Part shown: in pieces, positions 27,135 through 35,192 of the stretch
How the letters are laid out: every line of letters begins with the position of its first letter
Numbering within the stretch: position 1 is the stretch's first letter
DNA from: Adhaeribacter pallidiroseus
GTDB lineage: Bacteria > Bacteroidota > Bacteroidia > Cytophagales > Hymenobacteraceae
DNA: 64,000 nt
Assembly: GCF_003340495.1 (NCBI RefSeq)
Contig: NZ_QASA01000003.1
Location: forward strand, 1-64,000
Direction of reading: 5' to 3'
Program-made: the position numbers and the translations under genes
The notes under the pieces: model-generated
The model's database searches: none
What the model saw: the letters and a program-made list of their open reading frames with translations, nothing else
What the model was told of the DNA's origin: nothing

Positions 27135-28517
27135 ATGAAATCGTTACTCCTTCCGGTAGTCTCCTGCCTTTTGGCGCTTTTTCTTTTTACCTTTTCGTGT
27201 CAAGGTCCCGCTAATTTAACTACTAGAGAAAGACCCGTAGATAAGAATAAGCCACTGGAAAGATACGTCGATTCCCTGGCGCAGGCCCTGGTAGACAACT
27301 CCCAAATAGCCGGCATAGCCATTGGCGTGATGCGCCACGATTCGGTTCTGCTGCTAAAATCGTACGGCTACGCGGACCTGGAATTTGCGGTACCTATGCC
27401 GGTGAATGCTTCTTTCGAAATTGGGTCCATAACCAAGCAGTTTACCGCCGTGGCCATTATGCAACTGGTAGAAAAAGGTCTCTTGAGCCTGGATGATGAT
27501 ATTAGCAAATACTTGCAGATTAGCTTTCCCAAAGAAGCAATTACGGTTCGGCAGTTACTGCATCATACTTCCGGTATAAAAGAGGTGCGCTTAGGCGATA
27601 TCCTTTATAGCCATTACTCGCGTGACACCGTCCTGAGCTTAATTGAAAAAGCTCGCTTCGATTTTAAACCCGGTACCGAGATGATGTACAATAATAAGGG
27701 CTATTTCTTACTCGGCTTAATAATTGAAAAACTGACCGGACAAACCTACGAAGAATATCTTACTAAAAACCTTTTTCTAAAAGCTGGCATGCAAAATAGC
27801 TACTTATCGGATCAAGAAAAGGTTATTAAATTACGGACGCACGGGTATAACAATGTGAGTAAAGATGGGAAACTAACCCGGGCCGAGCAGCCTTACTTTC
27901 GGTGGACTTTTTCAGCCGGCGCTTTATCTTCCACGGTGGAAGATCTGCTCCAATGGAATCAAGCCCTACACAGCAGTGCTAAGATTTTAAAACCGGAGAC
28001 TTATCAGGAACTGATTCGGGTGGGCCGCTTAACGGATGGCACCGTATTGCGCTATGCCAAAGGATTACAAGTATTCCGGTACAAGGGTTACTCGGTAATT
28101 GGCCACGGCGGCTCAGGCAGTGGCATCTTGTGTGATTCCCGCTATTTTCCGGAACAAAAGCTAACTATTATTGTCCTACAAAATACCTACCGCCGGGCCA
28201 GTGAATCCGATATATCCTTACCGATTGCTGACCGGTTGCTTCCGGCTAAAAAAAAGGTAACCGACCAGTTTCAGGGTGATCTCTCCCTATATCAAGGAAC
28301 CTATAAGGGCCTTTTCGATTTGAACGTCCAGGTGGTTGATTCGAAGTTAGTTATAAAAAGAAGCTGGCAGACTAATGGCGACACTCTAACCTATGTTGGC
28401 CAGCAGCAATGGGCTTTAGGGAATGATCGGTATTCTTTTAAAATAGAAAACGGGCAGGTAAAAGAGATTCATTGGGATCCTATTTCAGCCTATATTAAAT
28501 TAAAAAAAGTCAAGTAA
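27135..28517 (+). CDS. Beta-lactamase-family serine hydrolase lipoprotein (460 aa)
   Basis: The ATG at 27135 opens a lipoprotein signal peptide with cysteine 22 (LFLFTFSC). The class C beta-lactamase/PBP pattern follows: S98-I-T-K101 in EIGSITKQF, a YNN in MMYNNKGYF, and HGGSG as the KTG equivalent. A C-terminal beta domain of about 90 residues completes the protein. Members act as esterases, D-aminopeptidases or carboxypeptidases in the periplasm, and true beta-lactamase activity is not implied. An earlier in-frame ATG at 27093 would add 14 residues before the signal peptide. Copy 2 has one base missing. Confidence 0.85.
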   Translation: MKSLLLPVVSCLLALFLFTFSCQGPANLTTRERPVDKNKPLERYVDSLAQALVDNSQIAGIAIGVMRHDSVLLLKSYGYADLEFAVPMPVNASFEIGSITKQFTAVAIMQLVEKGLLSLDDDISKYLQISFPKEAITVRQLLHHTSGIKEVRLGDILYSHYSRDTVLSLIEKARFDFKPGTEMMYNNKGYFLLGLIIEKLTGQTYEEYLTKNLFLKAGMQNSYLSDQEKVIKLRTHGYNNVSKDGKLTRAEQPYFRWTFSAGALSSTVEDLLQWNQALHSSAKILKPETYQELIRVGRLTDGTVLRYAKGLQVFRYKGYSVIGHGGSGSGILCDSRYFPEQKLTIIVLQNTYRRASESDISLPIADRLLPAKKKVTDQFQGDLSLYQGTYKGLFDLNVQVVDSKLVIKRSWQTNGDTLTYVGQQQWALGNDRYSFKIENGQVKEIHWDPISAYIKLKKVK

Positions 28518-28607
28518 ATAGAACTGTTACCCTTTCTTTAGCTCAACCATTTGTTAGACTCAATGCCCTGGAATGAAGTCTCATAACCAGTGTTATGATA
28601 AATAGAA

Positions 28608-28916
28608 TTACCTTCGGATAGCTTCTAGCTCTTGATACAGGCGTAAAGCTAAATGATCTAGCTGCTGCTGGAATACGCCGATCTCTAATGCGGTAAACAA
28701 CCCTAACTGTTCATTATAAAAAGTATATAACGCCTCGTCCTGCTCACTGTTGGCAAAACCCATCAACATCAGAATCACCCGGCCCAGATCACTTTGATAG
28801 GGTTCGGCCACAATCCCTAGTTGGTTCAAACCAGACATGAGCTTTTGACTTTTGAGCTCTTCTTTTAAGAGCAGGACAATCAAGGGAGCTGGAATCAGGG
28901 AAGTCATAGGGAACAT
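28608..28916 (-). CDS. Unknown helical protein (102 aa)
   Basis: A leucine-rich, mostly helical protein with no signal peptide. A second ATG at 28907 would give MTSLIPAPLIVLLLKEEL and may be the true start. It is divergent from the Xre gene at 29019. The copy 2 version (63879-64000) is cut by the window end. I do not recognise the family. Confidence 0.55.
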   Translation of the reverse strand: MFPMTSLIPAPLIVLLLKEELKSQKLMSGLNQLGIVAEPYQSDLGRVILMLMGFANSEQDEALYTFYNEQLGLFTALEIGVFQQQLDHLALRLYQELEAIRR

Positions 28917-29018
28917 ACACGCGTTACTTTATAGAATAGTCCCCAAGATAAACCATTTTCTGCTGAATGGGAAGTATACTTCCTGTTTTATCTCTCCTAC
29001 TTGCTTTACTTTTCCACC

Positions 29019-29261
29019 ATGGAGAAACTCGCCCACGTCTTTGGCCGGGTACTGTACGACAAAAGACGGCAACAAGGCTTAACCCAGGAGCAGGTAGCCG
29101 AACGCTGTAACCTAGACCGCAAATACATTTACTTGTTAGAGAAAGGCAGGAATCAACCTTCTTTAGGGTCTCTTTTTGCACTTGCGGCCGCCTTCGAGAT
29201 GACTCCCATGGCTTTAATTGCTGAAGTCCAGCAACGCTTAGCGGAGCATCCCACCGCCTAA
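29019..29261 (+). CDS. Xre-family DNA-binding protein (80 aa)
   Basis: A compact helix-turn-helix protein: FGRVLYDKRRQQGLTQEQVAE, CNLDRKYIYLLEKG and PSLGSLFALAAAF are the four helices of a Cro/C1 domain. The ATG at 29019 is preferred to 29001 because the domain starts there. It could be a restriction-modification controller type or a plasmid regulator. It faces a second Xre gene tail to tail. Confidence 0.8.
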   Translation: MEKLAHVFGRVLYDKRRQQGLTQEQVAERCNLDRKYIYLLEKGRNQPSLGSLFALAAAFEMTPMALIAEVQQRLAEHPTA

Positions 29262-29316
29262 GCAATGATCCTCCGGTAAGTTTTCAATTAAGAATATATA
29301 ACTGGTGGTGGGGTGA

Positions 29317-29544
29317 TTAACTTTCCCGGGGAAAGTCTACTAATTCTTTCAAAGGCATTTGCAAGGCCTCACTTAAGCTCACCAGCACATCCAGGGTAAC
29401 GGTAAACTGCGCCTTCTCAATCCGGTAAATAGTTTGTTTGGCTAGATTCGCCTCGTCCGCTAAAGCTTGTTGACTGTAGCCCCGCTCTTGCCGTAACTTT
29501 CTTAGATGTCGGCCAAAGCTGCTGATCTCTGCTGGATTCTTCAC
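29317..29544 (-). CDS. Xre-family DNA-binding protein (75 aa)
   Basis: A single Cro/C1 helix-turn-helix (FGRHLRKLRQERGYSQQALAD, then NLAKQTIYRIEK, then TLDVLVSLSEAL) fills the protein. It converges on the Xre gene at 29019-29261 with 55 bases between the stops. No toxin gene is evident beside it. It may regulate copy number or the neighbouring 208-aa gene. Confidence 0.8.
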   Translation of the reverse strand: MKNPAEISSFGRHLRKLRQERGYSQQALADEANLAKQTIYRIEKAQFTVTLDVLVSLSEALQMPLKELVDFPRES

Positions 29545-29703
29545 TCCTTAAAGGTCTGGCTTCCCGGAAAATTATCTGTATACACATATGTTTACAAGCC
29601 GGATTTTGTTAGCTTTGCTGCTGCCCCAGCGGCTTCCTCGATCCTCCAGGAGCGCCGCCGCTAGAGGAGCTCTAAACTATTGTCGCATTTTAACACAACC
29701 CTT

Positions 29704-30330
29704 ATGTTCCTTACCTTATTAGATACCCACAAAGGCCAGGAGATCGCCCTGGAAGTCACGGTCGAATACACCACGCCCGCCACCCACTTGTTACTGGTAC
29801 TCGCCACGGTCCACGCTACGGATGAAGCCCCGGATGGCGCCGAGTCCCCGCCCTTTGGCCAATACCGCTTTAAAGCGTTGCAGCATCTGATGGGGGTCAA
29901 GTTTCGCCACGAGGGCAAACCTTACGCTTTAACCGTAGGCTTCTACTGGGAGAGTCAACAGCACGGCTTTGTGCCCGTGGTGCTGGATCAAGCGGGCAAT
30001 CAACAAAGCCGCCGCTTTGCTACCGCCCCGAGCTTACTACTGCCCGAAGATGCGGTGAGCATGCTCCAGGAGTTTGAACAAATCTTTGTCCTCGACCGGC
30101 GCGAGTACCAGGCGGTCCAGGAATTAGGCCTGGAGCAGGGATCCTGGACCGAGTATGTCTCCCGGGTTTTGGAAGCTAGCCAGGTGGGGCCCTGGAACCG
30201 GGTCTATTATGATCTGACCATTGAAACCAAAGATACTTTTTCCTTAACGGATTTAGTGGACGAAGAACGCTTTTACGAATTTATGGCCGACCACAACTGG
30301 CCCCCGGGCGTCCCGCGAAGCGACAGCTAG
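29704..30330 (+). CDS. Unknown protein (208 aa)
   Basis: A GC-rich gene with a beta-rich first half (MFLTLLDTHKGQEIALEVTVEY...) and an acidic, helical C-terminal half. There is no signal peptide. I chose the ATG at 29704; a TTG at 29680 would add 8 residues. Base composition differs sharply from the AT-rich replication region 2 kb away. I do not recognise the family. Confidence 0.6.
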   Translation: MFLTLLDTHKGQEIALEVTVEYTTPATHLLLVLATVHATDEAPDGAESPPFGQYRFKALQHLMGVKFRHEGKPYALTVGFYWESQQHGFVPVVLDQAGNQQSRRFATAPSLLLPEDAVSMLQEFEQIFVLDRREYQAVQELGLEQGSWTEYVSRVLEASQVGPWNRVYYDLTIETKDTFSLTDLVDEERFYEFMADHNWPPGVPRSDS

Positions 30331-30404
30331 TTTACCTCTCAGCACGGGATAACCAGGGAGAGGAGTTCGTCGGATCCGGTTTGTTTAGGCGAACTCCTTC
30401 TCTT

Positions 30405-30550
30405 TCAGATAGCCGTTTTTTTTAAGCGTGCCCTTGTGCCCGCTACGCCGCACGAGTCGTGGTAAAGCAGGGGATTGCGGCGGATTTTAGCAGCCTGCTA
30501 TCTGCAACGATGGCAACATCAGTGACTTATCTGTTTACTCCCGGAAATAG
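30405..30550 (+). repeat. Degenerate repeat unit 1
   Basis: Head at 30405-30462 (TTCAGATAGCCG, T run, TTGTGCCCGCTAC, ACGAGTCGTGG) and tail at 30526-30550 (CTTATCTGTTTACTCCCGG). The order and sequence match units 2 and 3. Confidence 0.45.
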
Positions 30551-30710
30551 GACGGCGGCAACGACGCCTATCGGATGGTGCTGGCGCTAGGAGCCGCTAT
30601 TTTCGCTTAAAAAGGAGCGCTTTTAACAATGGCCGCTATAAAAATCTAATCTATTCCAGTTAAGGAGCGATAGATTTAAACCGTTTTTACCGCTTTCTCT
30701 CCAGCTAGGC

Positions 30711-30857
30711 CTCTCAGATATCCCTTTTTTACCGAATGCAATTGCGCCCTCACTGTAGCGCGGGACGTGGTGTTTAGCGGGAGAAAACCCGCCATTTTTG
30801 ATGTTTCATATTTATTTATGTGACTGTCAATCAGTTATCTGTTTACCCCCGGAAATA
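30711..30857 (+). repeat. Degenerate repeat unit 2
   Basis: Head at 30711-30770 (CTCAGATATCCC, T run, GCAATTGCGCCCTCACTG, GGGACGTGG) and tail at 30833-30857 (AGTTATCTGTTTACCCCCGG). The tail is near identical to that of unit 1 over more than 20 bases. Confidence 0.5.
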
Positions 30858-31116
30858 CTACCCTCCGAATGTCAACATAAATGTTGATATTTGCGGTAAT
30901 TGCATTCTATTTACCCTGCAATTGGGTCTATTTTCCGCTAAATAGCCTCTTTTTTCGGATTTATAGTGGTTATTTTTCTGGGAAGTAGGACTCTTCTTAC
31001 TACCTCCTTTTGCCGCCATTAGCCCGCGGACTTGCATCCGTAAATCTTAGTAATTGTAACAATATCCTCAACCAGCATTAACTACCTATTATGGCCTACT
31101 GCGAAAGGCTATGACG

Positions 31117-31200
31117 GCTCAGTTATCCGCTTTTTGGTGGCTGCAATTGTGCCCGCTCACTAGCGCGAAACGAGGTATTTACACGTTTACCTCTGGAAAC
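31117..31200 (+). repeat. Degenerate repeat unit 3
   Basis: Head at 31117-31174 (CTCAGTTATCCGC, T run, GCAATTGTGCCCGCTCAC, GAAACGAGG) followed after only 7 bases by a short tail (CACGTTTACCTCTGG). It is a shortened version of units 1 and 2. Confidence 0.45.
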
Positions 31201-31465
31201 AACCCACTCCAAAGCATACCTATCTGTACGGTTTTGTCCGAAAAGAATGCTTTCCTCTTTTTTACAAAACGGCAATGATCGCGTGGTTCCGCGCACAAGG
31301 CTTTTTGGATCTTTGGGATAACGCTAAACAGAAGGCTCTCTCCTAAGGCTCTCTCCTTCGATTAGGGAGACGGGTGGTAACAAGGCTACTTGTCAGCAGG
31401 TACTTAAGAGTAACTGGCAAATCCGTAAATTTTAACAAATTGAAACAACTCCTTCCCGAAGCAAC

Positions 31466-31831
31466 TTAGCCAATTAAGTCGTACTGCCACCAGGTGTTAT
31501 ACTTGATATTAAGGGCCGGTTGCCAAGCTTTGATACAACGCTTCTCGTATTGCAGCGCTTCGGCTTTAATGGTAAACTCTTTAATATAGATTTTGGCTTT
31601 AGGCGTGATCTTGCGCCGGTGCTTCACCATGCGCCAGTAAAAGGATCCGGTACACCCAATATAAAGGGGCTTGAAGTTAGGGGATTGCGGATCGCCTTCA
31701 AAGATAAAGTAAACGATGTAAGTATGGGCCAGCAGTCTCCCCCTTTTAAGTAAATTCTGCCGGGTGTATCTTCTCATTTCCAGATGGAAAGCGTACCAAT
31801 CTTCTAGCCGCAATTTAGATAACGTGATCAT
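31466..31831 (-). CDS. GIY-YIG-like protein, paralogue 2 (121 aa)
   Basis: It has the same length and layout as 9390-9755: an N-terminal aromatic helix (LRLEDWYAFHLEMRRYTRQ), IVYFIF and LYIGCTGSFYWRMVKH as the GIY-YIG-like strands, and EALQYEKRCIKAWQPALNIK near the end. The strong conservation of the W-Y and EKRCIK positions between the paralogues suggests both are under selection. It lies beside the iteron region, so it might act at the origin, but no function is established. Confidence 0.7.
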   Translation of the reverse strand: MITLSKLRLEDWYAFHLEMRRYTRQNLLKRGRLLAHTYIVYFIFEGDPQSPNFKPLYIGCTGSFYWRMVKHRRKITPKAKIYIKEFTIKAEALQYEKRCIKAWQPALNIKYNTWWQYDLIG

Positions 31832-31925
31832 AATACATATAGACTATATATTTGGATACTATTATTCTATTAAAGAGTTACTTTTTAGTTATATATCTAA
31901 AGTTCATTAATTTTATATCATAGAT

Positions 31926-32369
31926 ATATGTACAAAATCCCATCACACATACATTACATAATTGTTGGTAAGTTACACATTATCAAAACACTACTTTATA
32001 GATCTGAACTCGTGTGTATATATAAATTTTAAAGATATATGTACAAAATCCCACTTCATCAACTTTGTATTTTCCTGTTCTGCTGCTAATTATTGTAAGT
32101 ATTTAACTTTTTAAAGACATAATCTAATATTTATAAATATAATGAATGATAATCTTCTAATTCAATCATTATATTTATAAATATTATTTTTATTAATGCA
32201 AGATAACTAATTATAAATCAGCATATAAATCGCAAATATATGTACAAAATCCCTCAATATATGTACAAAATCCCTCTTACATATGTACAAAATCCCAAGT
32301 TTATGCCTACTGATATGTACAAAATCCCACTAAAATATGTACAAAATCCCAACCCATGTACAGAATCCC
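31926..32369 (+). repeat. Replication origin iterons (eight copies)
   Basis: ATATGTACAAAATCCC occurs at 31926, 32037, 32238, 32259, 32281, 32313 and 32335, with a degenerate eighth copy at 32354. The last six are spaced mostly 19-22 bases apart, about two helical turns, so an initiator could bind on one face. They lie in AT-rich DNA directly upstream of the Rep_3 gene, the standard layout of an iteron-controlled theta origin. Confidence 0.9.
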
Positions 32370-32463
32370 ACATTTAGTCTGATATCATAAGTTTTATTTA
32401 TATCTTCAGATATATGTACTATATTTATTGTTAGTACATATATCTGCTAAGATTATTTAACAC

Positions 32464-33225
32464 ATGAGTAATATTATAACAGTTCCGCTAAAGCATCCCA
32501 ACAAAATTATAACTCAAAGTAATAGTTTGATAAACAGTTGCTTTGACATTCCAACTGTTCAACTAAGGGCCTTCTTGTACGCTTTAAGCCACATTAGTAA
32601 GGATGATAAAGAATTAACACATGTTAGAATTCCGGTTGATGTGTTACATGCTTCTAAAGGAGGAAGAAATTACAGGCAAGTCAAAAAACTTGTGACTGAA
32701 TTACAAGATATAAAGTTTAAGATTGAAAATACTTTCATTAATAAGGACGGTATTGAGAAGAGAGTTTATAGAAGCATGGTTATATTTCCAACAGTTGATT
32801 ATACGGAAGATAATAGGTGTTTAATAACAAAGATAAATGGCGATTTAGCTCCATACCTTTTAGATTTAAAAGGAAACTATACTCAAGCCGAATTAGAAAG
32901 ATTATTAAACCTCAAAACAATTCAAGCATATAGAATATATATGTTTATAAAACAGCAATTATATAAAAGGAAGCCAGAGCCAATTAAGTATAAGCATCTA
33001 CGATTGATGTTAGGATTAGATATTGAGATAGAAGAAGGTCAACCTGGCCTGTTTTTTAAACAAGAAAGTATTATAACAGTAAAAACCCTTAAATACCCAT
33101 TATTTGCTGAATTTAAAAGAAGAATTTTAGATACTGCAAAAGCCGAATTGGATAATACAGAGATGGCTTTTGATTATAAGATAAAAAAAAAGGACGGAAT
33201 GTTGATACAATTACATTTGAGTTAA
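32464..33225 (+). CDS. Rep_3/RepB-family replication initiator (253 aa as read)
   Basis: Two winged-helix halves are visible, with NSLINSCFDIPTVQLRAFLYAL at the start, IPVDVLHASKGGRNYRQVKKL near 55-75 and LNLKTIQAYRIYMFIKQQL near 145-165. The protein would bind the upstream iterons and start replication. The frame stops at 33225, soon after an A AAA AAG run at 33183-33192. A shift of -1 there would join it to the following frame (to 33551) as a 362-aa protein reading GRNVDTITFELIKKV, which fits the family better. It is either a missing A in the sequence or programmed frameshifting. Confidence 0.85.
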   Translation: MSNIITVPLKHPNKIITQSNSLINSCFDIPTVQLRAFLYALSHISKDDKELTHVRIPVDVLHASKGGRNYRQVKKLVTELQDIKFKIENTFINKDGIEKRVYRSMVIFPTVDYTEDNRCLITKINGDLAPYLLDLKGNYTQAELERLLNLKTIQAYRIYMFIKQQLYKRKPEPIKYKHLRLMLGLDIEIEEGQPGLFFKQESIITVKTLKYPLFAEFKRRILDTAKAELDNTEMAFDYKIKKKDGMLIQLHLS

Positions 33226-33551
33226 TAAAGAAAGTAGCTATTAATCCGAGTAAAGAAGATAAAGAGCAAGAAAAACTTCCCTTGCCTGAAATATGGAAAC
33301 GTCCAATGGAAAGAATGCTTGAATATGGTTTAACAAATAAGCAAATAGCGCATATTATGGACAGAATTCCTCCTGAGTATATTAAAGAATATTTGAATCC
33401 TGTTCTCTATCGCATTAATTCTGAAATAAGCTCAGGTGATCATATTAAAATGAAGAGAAATAAAGGACAACATTCTGTAATCTTAATTAAAGAAGCTTTA
33501 GGATTAAAATTCAACATATGGCAAAAGGAACAATCTGATGAAATAAACTAA
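33226..33551 (+). CDS. C-terminal extension of the initiator, in the -1 frame
   Basis: This frame is open without a good start of its own until an ATG at 33282 (MPEIWKRPMERMLEYGL). Upstream of that ATG it reads continuously back to the slippery run at 33183-33192. It is best understood as the tail of the initiator. If translated alone from 33282 it would be an 89-aa helical protein. Confidence 0.55.
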
Positions 33552-33596
33552 ACAATTATCTTTCTTCTAGTCACCTACTTAAATACAAATTTGCGT

Positions 33597-33712
33597 ATTA
33601 ATAAAGTTAATAATTTATTAATGTTTAATAATATAAATAAATTATTGTACATTAATAAAGTTAGTAGTTTGTTTATATTTAATAACATTAATAATATTGT
33701 GTATTAATGTTA
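33597..33712 (+). repeat. Tandem AT-rich repeats upstream of parA (candidate centromere)
   Basis: Two tandem units of 54 and 52 bases (33597-33650 and 33651-33702) both start ATTAATAAAGTTA and end TTATTGT or TATTGT. A third partial start follows at 33703. They end 18 bases before ParA, where type Ib partition sites usually lie. Confidence 0.6.
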
Positions 33713-33730
33713 GGTTATTAGTTATTAAAT

Positions 33731-34489
33731 ATGGCTAAAGTTTATGCAATTGTTAATGCGAAAGGAGGAGTAGCTAAAACTACATCTACCATAAATATTG
33801 GTTATGCTCTTTATAAATTGGGAAAAAAAGTTTTGCTCATTGATTTAGATGCTCAGGCAAATTTGACTTCAACAGTAGGTGTTAAAACAAATGAACTGTT
33901 GAACATTTCTGATGCTTTAATAGATGGATGTAAAATTACAGATATAGTACATAATGTTAGTGGGGTTGACCTAGTCAATTCTGGTCGTACTCTAATAGAG
34001 AGAGAGCATACAATATCAAATTCTGTAACAGGAGCTGTAAAGCTAAAATCTTTATTGAAAAAGATTAAAGATGGATATGATTATGTATTGATAGATTGTC
34101 CCCCATCATTAGGAATTTATACAGTATCGGCTTTAGTCGCGTGTAATTCTGTTTATATTCCTATGGTTGCAGAGCCCTATGCTTGGGATGGACTTTCAAG
34201 ATTATTAGAGACAATATCTATAATAAAAGATGAAGAAATAAATCCAAGCATTGAATTAGGGGGCTTGTTTTTCACAAATAATTCAAAAAATGCTCAAACT
34301 ATATTAGGTAAAACAATTATTATGGAGGCTAAGAAACAACTGGGTGATAAAGTTTTAAAAACAACTATACGCACCAATGTGTCTTTAAATGAATCTATTG
34401 CAGTCAAGAAAAATATATATGATTACGCACCTGAATCTAATGGAGCTAAAGATTATATGAGACTTACTAAAGAGATTATTAATAATTAA
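33731..34489 (+). CDS. parA: ParA-family partition ATPase (252 aa)
   Basis: A deviant Walker A motif, KGGVAKTTS at residues 11-19, opens the protein, with LLIDLDAQAN as Walker A' and YVLIDCPPSLG as Walker B. No N-terminal helix-turn-helix precedes it, so it is the short type Ib ParA. It binds DNA non-specifically in its ATP state and positions plasmid copies before division. The partner is the ribbon-helix-helix protein 60 bases downstream. Confidence 0.93.
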   Translation: MAKVYAIVNAKGGVAKTTSTINIGYALYKLGKKVLLIDLDAQANLTSTVGVKTNELLNISDALIDGCKITDIVHNVSGVDLVNSGRTLIEREHTISNSVTGAVKLKSLLKKIKDGYDYVLIDCPPSLGIYTVSALVACNSVYIPMVAEPYAWDGLSRLLETISIIKDEEINPSIELGGLFFTNNSKNAQTILGKTIIMEAKKQLGDKVLKTTIRTNVSLNESIAVKKNIYDYAPESNGAKDYMRLTKEIINN

Positions 34490-34549
34490 TATAGTTTTAA
34501 TTGTTAATAATTTATTAATATTAAATAAATTATTAACAAATTTTTAAGT

Positions 34550-34813
34550 ATGGCAAAAGATAAAAAAGACTTTGGCAATGTACTAGGCAAACTGCATGGT
34601 AACAAACTTGATATGCAAGTACCAAAACAAGAAGATTCAGTAATAATTAAGAAATCAGAAAAAGTTAGAAAGCGAATTACCTTTTTTGTTGATGAAAGAT
34701 TGGAACATATGATTGATATTGGAACCTTAGAAGAAAAGTACAGAAGCAAATCAGATTTTGTAGAACGAATATTAATGAATTATTTTAAAGATAAGGACTA
34801 TATTAAAAGTTAA
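34550..34813 (+). CDS. Ribbon-helix-helix partition partner (87 aa)
   Basis: Residues 40-85 (RKRITFFVDERLEHMIDIG...KSDFVERILMNYF) have the strand-helix-helix pattern of MetJ/Arc proteins, after a flexible basic N-terminus of about 35 residues. This is the shape of ParG/ParB-type centromere-binding proteins of type Ib partition systems, whose N-terminus stimulates ParA. The position directly after parA supports this role. Confidence 0.75.
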   Translation: MAKDKKDFGNVLGKLHGNKLDMQVPKQEDSVIIKKSEKVRKRITFFVDERLEHMIDIGTLEEKYRSKSDFVERILMNYFKDKDYIKS

Positions 34814-35192
34814 TAATTTATTAACAATTTATAATTTATTAAAAGTTAATAAATTATAAATGAATCTTCTAAATGACATATTAGCTACTAATGTTTAGTT
34901 ATTTACCCATATTTATACCATTGATATTACTTCTAAAAGTAATTTTCATTATTTATATTTATTTCAGAAATAATGAAAATACATTTCTTGAAACGAGCAT
35001 TTACTGGAAAATTAGCCATTTTTATTTAACATAATATATACTTATAAGACTATTTAACCGAGTAGAAGTATAGATGCATTGGGTTCTTGCTTTATTCGCC
35101 CGTATTAGGCTTTGTTATCTTCAAACCGGTTAATTTTTCATCTTTTAGGAATTTATTAGAACAAAATCACCGGAAAAACGCTCAACTACTTT
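34814..35192. other. AT-rich gap between partition genes and cargo
   Basis: It contains a perfect 13-bp inverted repeat, ATTTTCATTATTT at 34942-34954 and its complement at 34968-34980, around a 13-nt loop. This could terminate the partition operon. The last 90 bases hold the unassigned promoter of the reductase. There is no gene in it. Confidence 0.5.

Larger units (their letters stand above)
1..28729. repeat. Copy 1 of the tandemly repeated plasmid unit (partial)
   Basis: This stretch matches 35267-64000 base for base apart from small indels. The alignment offset is 35266 at the left edge, rises to 35305 near 13.1 kb and falls back to 35271 at 28729. Copy 1 therefore lacks about 39 bases relative to copy 2 in its first 13 kb, and copy 2 lacks about 34 further on. 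Genes in the first 13 kb should be read from copy 2. Confidence 0.97.
30331..31465. other. 1.1-kb non-coding block with three degenerate repeat units
   Basis: No frame here looks coding. The block holds three diverged copies of a unit with a CAG(A/T)TAtCC...TTTTT head, a TTGTGCCC...GCG...ACG-(A/T)GG segment and a later GTTTACCCCCGGAAAT-like segment. They are listed separately below. It may be a decayed element, a structured RNA locus or part of the replication/transfer region. Confidence 0.5.
33606..34824. promoter_or_regulatory. Three copies of a 16-bp partition motif
   Basis: GTTAATAATTTATTAA occurs at 33606-33621, 34503-34518 and 34809-34824, so before parA, between parA and the ribbon-helix-helix gene, and just after that gene. 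It is an odd palindrome (TTAATAA, T, TTATTAA). A ribbon-helix-helix protein could use it as operator and centromere. The AT-richness of the region weakens the argument. Confidence 0.5.

Noticed and set aside
1-28729. Biological tandem duplication with about 15 decaying pseudogenes
   Set aside because: The broken genes are broken by single-base indels mostly in homopolymers, complementary between the copies and clustered towards the window ends. I saw no convincing substitutions. Sequencing and assembly error explains this better.
28924-29265. 113-codon minus-strand frame over the Xre gene
   Set aside because: It is the antisense shadow of the helix-turn-helix gene at 29019-29261, which has clear domain motifs.
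30331-31465. Integron attC array or CRISPR array
   Set aside because: The repeats are too diverged and too widely and unevenly spaced for CRISPR. I could not find the paired core sites of attC, and no integrase or cas gene is nearby.
32464-34813. Conjugation or mobilisation region
   Set aside because: No relaxase, coupling protein or type IV secretion gene is present anywhere in the unit.
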